A stretch of DNA of 40,166 bases from Weeksellaceae bacterium TAE3-ERU29 (GCA_019218445.1 JAHUUM010000020.1:1-40166); one strand, 5' to 3'. Shown: positions 16,589-25,389, counted from the stretch's first letter. Notes: generated from the letters alone by a model not told the origin. Translations and numbers: made by a program.

Positions 16589-17566
16589 ATGAAAAAGAAA
16601 GATATCATAAGTATTTTAATTACCATTATTATTTTTGGTACAGTTGTCGGTTTGTCTTTATGGTATTACAATCAGCCGGAAACCTTTTATTTACAAGGAC
16701 AAGTGGAAGCTAAACAAATAAATGTTGCTCCAAAAGTTCCCGGAAGAGTAAAAGAAGTTTTAATTCAGGAAGGACAAAAAGTAAAAAAGGGACAACTTTT
16801 ATTAGAATTGGAAAGTACAGAGATTGAAGCAAAAAAAGCACAAGCAGAAGCAGCACGTTCAGCAGCTGTGGCACAAGAAAACAAAGCACATGCAGGTGCA
16901 AGAAAAGAACAAATTACAGGAGCTTACAATGTATGGCAACAAGCAAAATCTGCCGCAGATTTAGCAAAGAAAACTTATGAGCGTGTAAGTAATTTATATG
17001 AGGCTAAAGTAGTTCCTGAACAGAAAAAAGATGAAGCTTTTACTAAAATGCAAGCACTACAAAGACAAGAAAGAGCAGCTTACTCTCAGTACGAAATGGC
17101 GAAAAACGGAGCTCGTGTAGAGGACATAGAAGCAGCAACTGCATTAGTGGCAAAAGCTGATGGAGCTATTGCAGAAGTAAATGCTTATTTAGACGGGGCT
17201 AAAGTTTTTGCACCGGCAGATGCAACGGTAGAAACTATTATCCCGAATCAAGGAGAAATTGTGAATGCAGGGTATCCGGTGATTAACTTAATTGATACTG
17301 AAGATGAATGGGTAGTTTTCAATATTAGAGAAGACCATATGGGAAATTATAAACAAGGTCAAACTTTTATGGCAACTGTTCCTGCATTAAATAATCAAGA
17401 AATAGAATTGGTTGTTAAACATATTTCTGTTCAAGCGGATTTTGCTACTTGGAGAGCAACAAGAGCAAGCGGAGATTTTGATAGAAAAACTTTTGAAATT
17501 AAAGCCTACCCTACCAAAAAAATTACTGATTTGAAACCGGGAATGACTGTTTTAGTAAAAGAATAA
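16589..17566 (+). CDS. HlyD/YbhG-type membrane-fusion protein
   Basis: A 325-residue periplasmic adaptor. It has one N-terminal membrane anchor (about 6-27), a biotinyl-lipoyl half motif near VAPKVPGRVKEVLIQEGQ (about 47-64), an alanine- and glutamine-rich coiled-coil hairpin (about 80-190), and a second lipoyl half and beta-barrel to the C-terminus. It bridges the inner-membrane permeases and the TolC duct. Order and spacing (12 nt after the TolC gene, 4 nt before the permease) support one complex. It resembles YbhG/YhiI adaptors of ABC-2 exporters. Confidence 0.92.
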   Translation: MKKKDIISILITIIIFGTVVGLSLWYYNQPETFYLQGQVEAKQINVAPKVPGRVKEVLIQEGQKVKKGQLLLELESTEIEAKKAQAEAARSAAVAQENKAHAGARKEQITGAYNVWQQAKSAADLAKKTYERVSNLYEAKVVPEQKKDEAFTKMQALQRQERAAYSQYEMAKNGARVEDIEAATALVAKADGAIAEVNAYLDGAKVFAPADATVETIIPNQGEIVNAGYPVINLIDTEDEWVVFNIREDHMGNYKQGQTFMATVPALNNQEIELVVKHISVQADFATWRATRASGDFDRKTFEIKAYPTKKITDLKPGMTVLVKE

Positions 17567-17570
17567 TACC

Positions 17571-18728
17571 ATGAAAAACGGATTTTGGAAAGTATTTTTT
17601 TATGAGTTTAAACTCTTATTCGGTTCACCTAAAAAGCTATTTTTAGCATTAGGTGTTCCGGTACTTCTGTTTTTCTTTTTTGGGCTAATGTTTCAAGAAG
17701 AGCCGAGGGATTACAAAGTCGGGATTATTGATTATGACCAAAGTATGCTTTCCGGAAAATTAATCAGAAGTTTAGACGCCACACCTGAAATTTCTATCGC
17801 TCAAGTATTACAAAGCGAAGAAGAGGCTAAACGCTTATTACAAAGAGGAGAAATCTATGGTTTTATCGTCGTTCCAAATAATTTAGAAAAGAACGTTTTA
17901 AAAGGTCAACAAACTAATGTTTTTTGCTACATAAACGGACAATATTTATTGCCGGCAGGAAATATTTCTAAAGCTTTTAAAATCACAACTAAAATGATTT
18001 CGGCTGGAGTGAATATAGAGAAAAGAAAGAAAAAGGGACAAGAATATTCATCTGCCTTAGCTGATGCTCAACCAATCCGTTTAGACGTGCATACAATCTA
18101 TAATCCTTACATCAATTATGGATATTATTTAACTACACCATTTCTACCTTTTATGCTGGAAATGATTGTTATAATTCTAACTATTTATATCCTCTCAACA
18201 CCTCTTAAATATGGTTTTGCCGACAGTTGGTTACGAATGAGTGGAAATAGTGCTTGGGCGGCATTATGGGGAAAATTACTTCCTTATACAATTGTATTCT
18301 GCTTTGTAGGTTGGTGGATGAACTTTTATTTATTTAAAATAATGGGAACACCGCTACACGTTCCTATGACAAGTGTAGTATTAATGACATTTTTATTGAT
18401 TATTGTACATCAAATATTAGGTGTGTTTTTTGTAAGTATTTCTAAAGATATGCGTTCTGCACTTACATTTGGAGCAGGTTTTTGTGCTATTTGCTTCTCA
18501 TTTGCAGCATATACTTTCCCGATGGAAGGTTTGCCAAGATTTATACAAGACATTAGTAATATTTTCCCGTTTACTCATTTCTTAAAATATTATATAAATC
18601 GAGCAATAAAAGGAATTCCTATGGATTATACCATTCATAATTTATATTCTTTTGGAGCTTATTTCATCTTGTTCTTACTGACATTTCCGTTATTCGTTAA
18701 AAAACTAAAAAAAGGAAGTTATGAGTAA
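17571..18728 (+). CDS. ABC-2 type transporter permease (first of two)
   Basis: A 385-residue inner-membrane protein of the ABC2_membrane_3 type: one transmembrane helix near residues 22-41, a large extracytoplasmic domain (about 45-190, with YKVGIIDYDQSMLSGKLIRS), then about five helices to the C-terminus. The layout is that of YbhS/YbhR. It overlaps the second permease gene by 8 nt, so the two probably form a heterodimer. No nucleotide-binding-domain gene is present in the operon, so the ATPase must be supplied elsewhere or the energy source differs. Confidence 0.9.
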   Translation: MKNGFWKVFFYEFKLLFGSPKKLFLALGVPVLLFFFFGLMFQEEPRDYKVGIIDYDQSMLSGKLIRSLDATPEISIAQVLQSEEEAKRLLQRGEIYGFIVVPNNLEKNVLKGQQTNVFCYINGQYLLPAGNISKAFKITTKMISAGVNIEKRKKKGQEYSSALADAQPIRLDVHTIYNPYINYGYYLTTPFLPFMLEMIVIILTIYILSTPLKYGFADSWLRMSGNSAWAALWGKLLPYTIVFCFVGWWMNFYLFKIMGTPLHVPMTSVVLMTFLLIIVHQILGVFFVSISKDMRSALTFGAGFCAICFSFAAYTFPMEGLPRFIQDISNIFPFTHFLKYYINRAIKGIPMDYTIHNLYSFGAYFILFLLTFPLFVKKLKKGSYE

Positions 18729-19917
18729 AATTGTTAAACGAATTCAGAGAGATGCGCGTAATTTTTACCATGCAATGACATCAGAGTTCAGACATATTAT
18801 TTCTGATGTTGCCGTACTTTTCTCTTTTATAATTGTGAGTGTTGTAGTATCTTATGTGTATTCATATCTGTATTCTCAAGAAATCTTAACCGATTTACCT
18901 GTAGCATATGTAGACATGGATAACACAGCTTATAGCCGTCAATTTATAAGAATGATGGACGGAACTGAGCAAGTAAAAATGGCAGAAAAGTTCAGTCAGC
19001 TTCCGGAAGCAATAAAAGCATTTGAAAAAGAAGAAGTTCGCGGAATAGTAGTAGTCCCAAGAAACTTTTCCCATGATTTACAGAAATCTTTAGTCCCAAC
19101 AGTTTCAGTTTATACTGATGGTGCTTTTATGTTATATTATAAACAAGTGCTTTCCGCTGCTAATTATTCAGTTGCATATATGGGAGCAGGGGTTGAAATA
19201 AAGAAAATTCAGGCAAAAGGAAACTTACCGAGTATTGCAAAAAATGAGCAATCACCTATAATGGGAGAAAGCGTTAATCTATATAATCCAAATGTGGGTT
19301 ACGGAACATTTTTAGTGCCGGTAGTTTTAGTAATAATATTCCAAACTACCATGTTACAAGCCATAGGAATATTAGGCGGGACTATACGAGAAAAGCATTT
19401 AATGAAAAAGCTATACCCTGACATTAAAGGAGTTTTGGGAATGTTACCTATCGTTATGGGAAAAGCCGCAACTTATTTAATGATAAGTATTGTCATTTTA
19501 ATTTATATGATGGGATTTGTAATGCCACATTTCAATATTCCGGTTCGTGGAGAAATGCTGGAAGCTGTAATTTATATGATTCCGTTCTTATTGGCAACGG
19601 TTTATTTAGGACTATTTTTACTAAACTTCTTTAAAAAGAGAGAAGATGCCATTTTAGTAATCGCATTTACATCTATTCCTGTATTATTACTAAGCGGATT
19701 CTCTTGGCCGGAAAATGTTATTCCCTGGTATTTCAAAGCAATAAGAGAGCTTATCCCTACTACATTAGGAACAAAAGGATTTATAGCAATCACTCAAATG
19801 GGAGCAGATATAAATGTAATAAAAGATTATTTCTTAGAACTTTGGGGCTTATGTTTGTTCTACTTAGTCTTAGCAACTTTAACTTATAGACGGATTTATT
19901 TAATCGAAGAGGAATAA
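18721..19917 (+). CDS. ABC-2 type transporter permease (second of two)
   Basis: A 398-residue paralogue of the preceding permease with the same design: a first helix near residues 30-50, a long outer domain (containing PVAYVDMDNTAYSRQFIRMM) and a C-terminal bundle of about five helices. It is the last gene of the operon and is followed by a 16-bp terminator. With TolC- and HlyD-like partners it should export a small molecule, drug or lipid-like compound across both membranes. The substrate is unknown. Confidence 0.9.
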   Translation: MSKIVKRIQRDARNFYHAMTSEFRHIISDVAVLFSFIIVSVVVSYVYSYLYSQEILTDLPVAYVDMDNTAYSRQFIRMMDGTEQVKMAEKFSQLPEAIKAFEKEEVRGIVVVPRNFSHDLQKSLVPTVSVYTDGAFMLYYKQVLSAANYSVAYMGAGVEIKKIQAKGNLPSIAKNEQSPIMGESVNLYNPNVGYGTFLVPVVLVIIFQTTMLQAIGILGGTIREKHLMKKLYPDIKGVLGMLPIVMGKAATYLMISIVILIYMMGFVMPHFNIPVRGEMLEAVIYMIPFLLATVYLGLFLLNFFKKREDAILVIAFTSIPVLLLSGFSWPENVIPWYFKAIRELIPTTLGTKGFIAITQMGADINVIKDYFLELWGLCLFYLVLATLTYRRIYLIEEE

Positions 19918-19938
19918 ATACTAATTTCAATTCATGAT

Positions 19939-19978
19939 AAAACCCTTTAATATCGCTGATATTAAAGGGTTTTTCTTT
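19939..19978. terminator. Bidirectional terminator between the efflux operon and aspS
   Basis: A perfect 16-bp stem (19939-19954 with 19958-19973) with a 3-nt loop. T-rich DNA follows on the plus strand and T residues also follow on the minus strand, so it can end both convergent transcripts. Confidence 0.93.
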
Positions 19979-19995
19979 ATTCTTTACTCAAATAA

Positions 19996-21759
19996 TTACT
20001 GAGGAATCTTTTTCTCCTGAACATTTAAATAAAGTTCATCTAACTGAGCTTGGTCTATTGTTGCCGGAGCATCAATCATTACATCTCGTCCACTATTATT
20101 TTTAGGGAATGCAATGAAATCTCTAATCGTTTCCGAGCCATTTAAAATAGATACCAATCTATCAAAACCAAAGGCAATCCCTCCGTGAGGTGGCGCTCCG
20201 TACTCAAACGCATTCATCAAGAACCCGAACTGAGCTTTTGCCTCTTCTTCTGTAAAGCCTAATAAATCAAACATTTGGCTTTGTAATTCTTTATTGAATA
20301 TTCTTATGGAACCTCCACCTATCTCGTTTCCGTTTAAAACAAGGTCATACGCATTTGCTCTCACTTCGCCCGGTGCTGATTTCAATTTAGAAATATCTTC
20401 CGGTTTTGGCGATGTGAACGGGTGGTGCATCGCGTGATATCTTTCGGTTTCTTCGTCCCACTCCAACAATGGGAAATCCACAACCCAAAGCGGTGCAAAT
20501 TCTTCCGGATTTCTCAACCCTAAACGATTACCTAACTCCATTCTCAATGCAGAAAGTTGAGGTCTTACTTTATCCGCTTTACCCGATAAAATTAAAATTA
20601 AATCTCCTTGTTCTGCATCACATTTTTCTGCAATCGCTTTTAAATCTGCTTCATCATAGAATTTATTGACAGATGATGTTAAAGTTCCGTCTTCTTGGTA
20701 TTTTACCCAAACCATTCCCATTGCTCCGATTTGTGGTCTTTTTACCCAATTAACTAATTCGTCTACCTGTTTTCTTGTATAATTTGCACAACCTTTCACA
20801 TTAATTCCCACAACTAATTCTGCTTCATTAAATATTTTAAAATCTTTATGCTGAGTAACTTCATTTAATTCGCAAAACTCCATTCCAAAACGAGTATCAG
20901 GCTTATCATTTCCGTATCGTCTCATAGCTTCGTCATAAGAAATACGCGGGAATTTATCAATTTCAAAACCTTTAATATCTTTCAATAATTGTTTTGTTAA
21001 CCCCTCAAAAACATTTAAAATATCTTCTTGCTCCACAAAAGCCATTTCGCAGTCTATTTGCGTAAACTCAGGCTGACGGTCTGCTCTTAAATCCTCATCT
21101 CTAAAACATTTTACGATTTGGAAATATTTGTCTAAACCTCCTACCATTAATAACTGTTTAAAGGTTTGAGGTGACTGCGGTAACGCATAAAACTGCCCCG
21201 GATTCATTCTGGAAGGGACAACAAAATCTCTCGCTCCTTCCGGTGTAGATTTAATTAAAACAGGTGTTTCAACTTCAATAAACCCTTCATTAGAAAGGTA
21301 TTGTCTTACTTTTTGAGCAACTTGATGTCTAAAAATTAATTTATTTTTTACGGGATTTCTACGAATATCTAAATAACGATATTTCATTCTAAGCTCGTCT
21401 CCTCCGTCTGTCTCATCTTCAATAGTAAAAGGCGGAAGTTTAGCCGAATTTAAAATCTTTAATTCTTCTACTAAGATTTCTATTTCTCCTGTTGGAATAT
21501 TGGAATTTTTAGACTCTCTCTCTAAAACCTCTCCCGTAATCTGAATCACAAATTCTCTCCCTAACTTTCTTGCTTTCGCAAACAATTCTTTGATCGTACG
21601 CTCCTCGTCCATTACCAATTGAGTGATTCCGTAACGGTCTCTTAAATCTATCCACAATAAAAAGCCTTTATCTCTAATTCCCTGAACCCAACCGCTCAAG
21701 GTCACTTTTTCTCCTTTGTTACTTAGGTTTAACTCACCATTGGTATGTGTTCTGTACAT
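19996..21759 (-). CDS. aspS: Aspartyl-tRNA synthetase
   Basis: A 587-residue bacterial-type class IIb synthetase. It has an N-terminal OB-fold anticodon-binding domain (about 1-105), motif 2 around [20 protein letters not shown] (about 215-234), a bacterial GAD insertion (about 280-420) and motif 3 [11 protein letters not shown] near the C-terminus. It charges tRNA-Asp with aspartate. Whether it is discriminating or also charges tRNA-Asn cannot be settled from this window. It is transcribed alone from a good TTG/TACTTTTG promoter. Confidence 0.97.
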   Translation of the reverse strand: MYRTHTNGELNLSNKGEKVTLSGWVQGIRDKGFLLWIDLRDRYGITQLVMDEERTIKELFAKARKLGREFVIQITGEVLERESKNSNIPTGEIEILVEELKILNSAKLPPFTIEDETDGGDELRMKYRYLDIRRNPVKNKLIFRHQVAQKVRQYLSNEGFIEVETPVLIKSTPEGARDFVVPSRMNPGQFYALPQSPQTFKQLLMVGGLDKYFQIVKCFRDEDLRADRQPEFTQIDCEMAFVEQEDILNVFEGLTKQLLKDIKGFEIDKFPRISYDEAMRRYGNDKPDTRFGMEFCELNEVTQHKDFKIFNEAELVVGINVKGCANYTRKQVDELVNWVKRPQIGAMGMVWVKYQEDGTLTSSVNKFYDEADLKAIAEKCDAEQGDLILILSGKADKVRPQLSALRMELGNRLGLRNPEEFAPLWVVDFPLLEWDEETERYHAMHHPFTSPKPEDISKLKSAPGEVRANAYDLVLNGNEIGGGSIRIFNKELQSQMFDLLGFTEEEAKAQFGFLMNAFEYGAPPHGGIAFGFDRLVSILNGSETIRDFIAFPKNNSGRDVMIDAPATIDQAQLDELYLNVQEKKIPQ

Positions 21760-21779
21760 TGTTTTAATTTTTTGAAATA

Positions 21780-21809
21780 CAAAAGTAAGTTTTTTCCGTA
21801 AAACCGCAA
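21780..21809 (-). promoter_or_regulatory. Promoter for aspS
   Basis: On the minus strand, TTG (21809-21807) is followed after 19 nt by TACTTTTG (21787-21780), a good match to the Bacteroidota TTTG-N19-TAnnTTTG promoter, about 20 nt upstream of the aspS ATG. Confidence 0.7.
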
Positions 21810-21836
21810 TAGATTAGGTTAATACTAATTCCAAAC

Positions 21837-22112
21837 TTATTTCTCCTCAATCCTAAAAACCTCTTCGTTTTGTGAAAGTTTTTTAGGCAAAAGGTCTTTC
21901 CATTTTTCTAAAAACGGACGTTCAAAATCAGGCTCTCGGAATTCGTCGGGCGACATAATGGGAATTCCCGTGATGATAGGATAATATCTCGCACATTTTG
22001 GGCAAGTAAAAAGTCCTTCTTGTACGATTTCGTTTTCTTCTCTAAAAATAGTGAGTTGTAAATCGCTGTGGTCGAACGGACAACACATTTTTTCTATAAT
22101 TCTTTTTTCCAT
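21837..22112 (-). CDS. Trm112-like small zinc-binding protein
   Basis: A protein of about 91 residues starting at the ATG at 22112, one base after the ThiE-like stop. Cys10-Cys11 with His15, then Cys37-x2-Cys40, form a probable zinc site. The segment ARYYPIITGIPIMSPDEFRE matches the YPI-x-x-GIP-x-M core of Trm112/YcaR. In eukaryotes and archaea Trm112 binds and activates class I methyltransferases. Here a class I methyltransferase is encoded in the same TPP-riboswitch operon, so a partner relationship is plausible but inferred. It is longer than minimal bacterial YcaR (about 60 residues), with an extra C-terminal helix-like tail. Confidence 0.78.
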   Translation of the reverse strand: MEKRIIEKMCCPFDHSDLQLTIFREENEIVQEGLFTCPKCARYYPIITGIPIMSPDEFREPDFERPFLEKWKDLLPKKLSQNEEVFRIEEK

Positions 22113-22113
22113 T

Positions 22114-22698
22114 TTATTTAAGTTTTTGTAAGGTTTCAAGTGGGTTTTCTGCGTCCATGAGGGCAGAAATCACAGCTACTCCCGTGTAATTTAATCCCGT
22201 TAATTTTTGTTTGGTTTCTTCATTGATTCCACCCGCGAGAAAAATCTCCCCCGAAAAGAATTCTCGTGCTTTTTGTATGTTTTCAAAATCGACTAATTCA
22301 CATACATTTGCTGATTTGGTAGGAAATACCGAACAAAACGAAATATAGTCATAACCCAACTTTTCGGCGTATTTTAGCTTTTCAAGGTTGTTTCCTACGG
22401 TTACGCCTTTATTTATTTTTCGTTGAAGTTGGCTTTCTAATTCGGTTAAATCTTCTACTTCGTCCAAATGAATGCCTACTTTTTTATTTAATCCCAATGC
22501 CTTTTTGTTTTCATAAATAAAACATTGAGCGGATTGATTTGTAAGCCAATCTAAAAGTGATTTTAATTCTACTTCATTGATTTTCTCCGTATTGTACAAC
22601 TGAATTTTATCTAAAAAAGGTGAGATTTCTTTTAGTTTTAATTTTAAATCCGCCAAAGGAATCGAGGCATCAACGATGAGGTAAATTTGTTTTTCCAT
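22114..22698 (-). CDS. Divergent thiamine-phosphate synthase-like (ThiE/TenI) TIM-barrel protein
   Basis: About 194 residues from the ATG at 22698, which overlaps the AIRS gene stop (TAATG). The TIM-barrel layout and the motifs GIHL (75-78), GVTV (98-101), VFPTKSA (124-130), AGGI (155-158) and the final GVAVISAL identify the ThiE/TenI superfamily. ThiE joins HMP-PP and the thiazole phosphate to give thiamine phosphate. By eye, the QxRxK diphosphate-binding motif of true ThiE is replaced by QLYNTEK (33-39), and the ND pair by EN (63-64). It may therefore be TenI-like or have a changed activity. Riboswitch control supports a thiamine link. Confidence 0.8.
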   Translation of the reverse strand: MEKQIYLIVDASIPLADLKLKLKEISPFLDKIQLYNTEKINEVELKSLLDWLTNQSAQCFIYENKKALGLNKKVGIHLDEVEDLTELESQLQRKINKGVTVGNNLEKLKYAEKLGYDYISFCSVFPTKSANVCELVDFENIQKAREFFSGEIFLAGGINEETKQKLTGLNYTGVAVISALMDAENPLETLQKLK

Positions 22699-23753
22699 TA
22701 TTTCCAATTTTCACTAAAGGCTTTAAAAAAAGCGTCCCAATACGGGTCTTTTTCATTAAAAATCAATTCTCTTTCTTGGTTTTTGGACTTAATTTTTCGT
22801 TCCAAATCGTTTTTACTAAACCGACCAATCGCAGTTAATTTCACGTCGTTTTCCCGGTAAAATTGAATAATTTTCTCCACCGATTTTTCTTCTACCGCCA
22901 TGAGCATACTTCCCGCTCCTATGATTTCCAGTGGATTTAATTGAAATTTTTCACAAAGCAATTTTTGTTCTTCATCTACGGGAATTAAATCTTCCTCAAT
23001 GATGATTCCCGCATGATTTGCCTCGCACATTTCATAAATCGCCCCTAAAATTCCACCTTCGGTTACATCGTGCATGGCATGAATCGGTTTTGTTTTTTCT
23101 TTTTGATTAAATTCGCCCGCCAGTTTTCCTTCTTGATACACAGAAATCTGAGAAAATAAATCTTCAAAATAAGTTTCGGAATTCTCACCTATCATTTGCT
23201 TGGCGGTTTCATTAAAATGCAATCCTAAAATCGCAGTGGACGAAATCCCCGCTTTTTTAGACATCAATAAAATATCGTTGTCTTTTACCTCATCACAACG
23301 GATAAAATCATTTTTACCGGCAATGGAAATCATTGTGCCTCCACCCGCAATGGTAGAATTCTGCCCCGGAATAATACCCGTATGACCGCCCGTAATACTG
23401 ATTTTTAATTCTTTGCAAACCAAATGAATATGCTCCCAATAATCTTCAAAATCTTGTTCGGTAAAATTTTCATTTAAGTTTAAAACCATTTGAAAATACT
23501 GAGGCATAACGCCCGTTGTCGCCATATCATTGGAAATCAAATAGACAGACAATTCCGCCGACTTTTTCGCTCCTAATTTAGGAATAAATGAAAGCGGGTC
23601 GCTCGCCGTTACCATAGCTTTGCCGTTTCCTAAATCAATCAACGAAATATCTTTGCCAAAACCAGGGGTAATCAGTTCGTTTTTTCGCTCAAAACCAAAG
23701 CGAGATTGGAACATTTGTTTAAAGCCTTCCGCACTTATTTTACCGCTTTTCAT
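22698..23753 (-). CDS. AIR-synthase-superfamily protein, HypE-like, in the TPP operon
   Basis: About 351 residues from the ATG at 23753. It has the glycine-rich GFGKD motif (31-35), an SDP triplet (51-53), GGHT (122-125) and HDVTEGG (228-234), all of the PurM/HypE/ThiL/SelD superfamily. The GGHT and HDxTEGG forms look more like HypE-type members than canonical ThiL (GGDT). Superfamily members use ATP to activate an oxygen or phosphate substrate. In this operon it could replace ThiL as thiamine-phosphate kinase or perform an ATP-dependent dehydration. It overlaps the methyltransferase gene by 14 nt. Confidence 0.82.
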   Translation of the reverse strand: MKSGKISAEGFKQMFQSRFGFERKNELITPGFGKDISLIDLGNGKAMVTASDPLSFIPKLGAKKSAELSVYLISNDMATTGVMPQYFQMVLNLNENFTEQDFEDYWEHIHLVCKELKISITGGHTGIIPGQNSTIAGGGTMISIAGKNDFIRCDEVKDNDILLMSKKAGISSTAILGLHFNETAKQMIGENSETYFEDLFSQISVYQEGKLAGEFNQKEKTKPIHAMHDVTEGGILGAIYEMCEANHAGIIIEEDLIPVDEEQKLLCEKFQLNPLEIIGAGSMLMAVEEKSVEKIIQFYRENDVKLTAIGRFSKNDLERKIKSKNQERELIFNEKDPYWDAFFKAFSENWK

Positions 23754-24477
23754 CGTCCTCAAATTGAATGTAAAGTCCAAAAAAATCTCCGTATGATTGT
23801 TTCCATTCTTTTACGGGAAACCACGATGGTAAGCCTGTCATTTTCCATGTAATTTTATAGTTTCGGTCGGGCAAGGCTTCTTTAATTAAGTTTTGTAAAG
23901 TCTTAGGCGTATAAAAAGTAGCGGTTCGGTAAAATTCATTTTTACCAAAGGTTTGTTGCACTCTGCGACGGATAAACTTTGGTGTAATTTTATTCATCAT
24001 TCCCATCGCGATTCCGTACCGAGCCACTCGACTTGCCTCTTGTAAAACTTTTTTGGGATTTTGGTAATATTCAAAGGTGTTCATGAACGCCACCGCATCA
24101 AAAGTGTTGTCTTTATACGGCATAAAATGCGAATCCGCCATGGCTAAATTTCCACCGAATAAATGCAGTGCCTGAGCCAACATAAACGGCGAAATATCCG
24201 TTCCCGTAGCATCAATTCCAATCTCGTGCCACCAACGGGTAAAGCGTGTCGTACCGCAACCATATTCCAAAAGCTCATGAATTCGGGTGTCTTTTTTGAT
24301 TAAATCCCGCATCACTTTTTTCTGCTCTTGCTCGGCACGTTTGTAAGGACCTTCGTAATAAAGTTCGTAAGTATCGGTGTAATCTCGGTTAAAAAACCAT
24401 TCTTTTCGGTCTTGCCAACTTCGTAAATCGTTCTTTACCAACGATTGCTTGTCTTTTTGAATCAGTTCATTACTCAT
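23740..24477 (-). CDS. Class I SAM-dependent methyltransferase (type 11) of the TPP operon
   Basis: About 245 residues from the ATG at 24477. Motif I is EYGCGTT (71-77), the acidic residue after strand 2 is Asp94 in TGTDIS, and MADSHFMPYKDNTFDAVAF (113-131) gives motifs II and III of the UbiE-like fold. An in-frame ATG at 24525 was rejected because it lies inside the P1 stem of the TPP riboswitch. It is the first gene of the operon, 43 nt after the aptamer. The Trm112-like protein encoded last may be its partner. The methylated substrate is unknown; a thiamine precursor, a toxic analogue or a macromolecule are all possible. Confidence 0.85.
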   Translation of the reverse strand: MSNELIQKDKQSLVKNDLRSWQDRKEWFFNRDYTDTYELYYEGPYKRAEQEQKKVMRDLIKKDTRIHELLEYGCGTTRFTRWWHEIGIDATGTDISPFMLAQALHLFGGNLAMADSHFMPYKDNTFDAVAFMNTFEYYQNPKKVLQEASRVARYGIAMGMMNKITPKFIRRRVQQTFGKNEFYRTATFYTPKTLQNLIKEALPDRNYKITWKMTGLPSWFPVKEWKQSYGDFFGLYIQFEDDEKR

Positions 24478-24520
24478 TTTTTCTGTATTTAATGAACCGA
24501 AGGCTACCGATTGAAAAGTA

Positions 24521-24592
24521 AACATTCCTTACGCCGGCATGATCCGGTTCAAGTTAACGGGTGTAATCTCAGCCTTTCGGCACCCCGATGTT
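24521..24592 (-). promoter_or_regulatory. TPP riboswitch (THI element)
   Basis: The minus strand reads the THI-box core: GGGGTGCC, then GGCTGAGAT, ACCCG, GAACCGGATC, ATGCCGGCGTAAGGA. The outer P1 stem is AACAT (24592-24588) paired with ATGTT (24525-24521). The aptamer binds thiamine pyrophosphate and normally reduces expression of the genes behind it. It lies between a TATATTTG promoter and the methyltransferase gene, 43 nt ahead of the ATG, and therefore controls the four-gene operon. I see no strong terminator in the short spacer, so control of translation is more likely. Confidence 0.96.
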
Positions 24593-24596
24593 GTTA

Positions 24597-24604
24597 CAAA
24601 TATA
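24597..24604 (-). promoter_or_regulatory. -7 promoter element for the TPP-riboswitch operon
   Basis: TATATTTG on the minus strand is a perfect TAnnTTTG match, ending 4 nt before the aptamer P1 stem, so transcription would start at or just before the aptamer. No clear -33 TTTG is present. Confidence 0.6.
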
Positions 24605-24633
24605 TAGTTTTTTAGAAAGAGTAAAAATAATTT

Positions 24634-25389
24634 TTATTCTTTTACTTTATTTACTTTTACATAAAACCAAGGACTATATTCAAAATTATTTTCTTTATCA
24701 TTCATAAATTCAAGCATTTCTCTCCAGCAATCATTTTCTTTTATTAAGCCGAATTCATTTATCTCTATCCCAAATTTATTAATTAAATCTTCTGCTAAAT
24801 CATGGCAATGAAAACTATGAAAACCTCCCCCTAATTCAATTCCAATTAAATCGTATCCAATGGTTTCTTCATTTTTATTTTCAATCTTATTTTTCTTTAT
24901 ATTTTGGAATAATCCGATTTCTCCTAACTTGGAATTCTCAGGTTCAAACAATTTTAAAAATTCATTTTTCTCTGATTCAGGGAAGTTTACACTCATTATT
25001 TCTGCTTTAATTTCAGGGAAAAACTTTTGCTTGTACTCCTTTAAAGTTTCTAAATCAGAAAACACATTGAACCACCCTATTTTTTCTTCATTAAATTTTT
25101 GATTTACCCAATTATGAACTTGGGTTGTTAAATCTTCATTAAAATTAACGGGATTGTCTTTATTTACTTCTCCATTTTCTTTTAACCAACCAAATGACCA
25201 TGAATCTAAAAGCGTGGTGTTTAGACAATAACTACAAGTATGTAATTTTTTTCCTTTGAAACTACCAAAATCGCATTTTTCTAATTTTATTAAATAATAG
25301 CCTCCAAAATAATAAACCTCATCACTTTTTTTAATCATATTTCTTGAAAAATATAGCCCTCTAATATAGAAATTCTTATAAAACTTCAT
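24634..25389 (-). CDS. Hypothetical protein, possible immunity-type protein
   Basis: 251 residues from the ATG at 25389, overlapping the arsC end by 14 nt. I do not recognise a family. It has no signal peptide or membrane helix, so it is cytosolic. It carries a CSYC motif (about 51-54) and a HSFHCHDL motif (about 192-199) that might bind metal, and it is rich in W, F, N and K. Low GC and position at the edge of a block of immunity-like genes suggest an accessory or immunity role, but that is inference only. Confidence 0.6.
   Translation of the reverse strand: MKFYKNFYIRGLYFSRNMIKKSDEVYYFGGYYLIKLEKCDFGSFKGKKLHTCSYCLNTTLLDSWSFGWLKENGEVNKDNPVNFNEDLTTQVHNWVNQKFNEEKIGWFNVFSDLETLKEYKQKFFPEIKAEIMSVNFPESEKNEFLKLFEPENSKLGEIGLFQNIKKNKIENKNEETIGYDLIGIELGGGFHSFHCHDLAEDLINKFGIEINEFGLIKENDCWREMLEFMNDKENNFEYSPWFYVKVNKVKE

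Noticed and set aside
24478-24525. Longer methyltransferase start at 24525
   Set aside because: That ATG is part of the P1 stem of the TPP riboswitch, so the ATG at 24477 is the realistic start.
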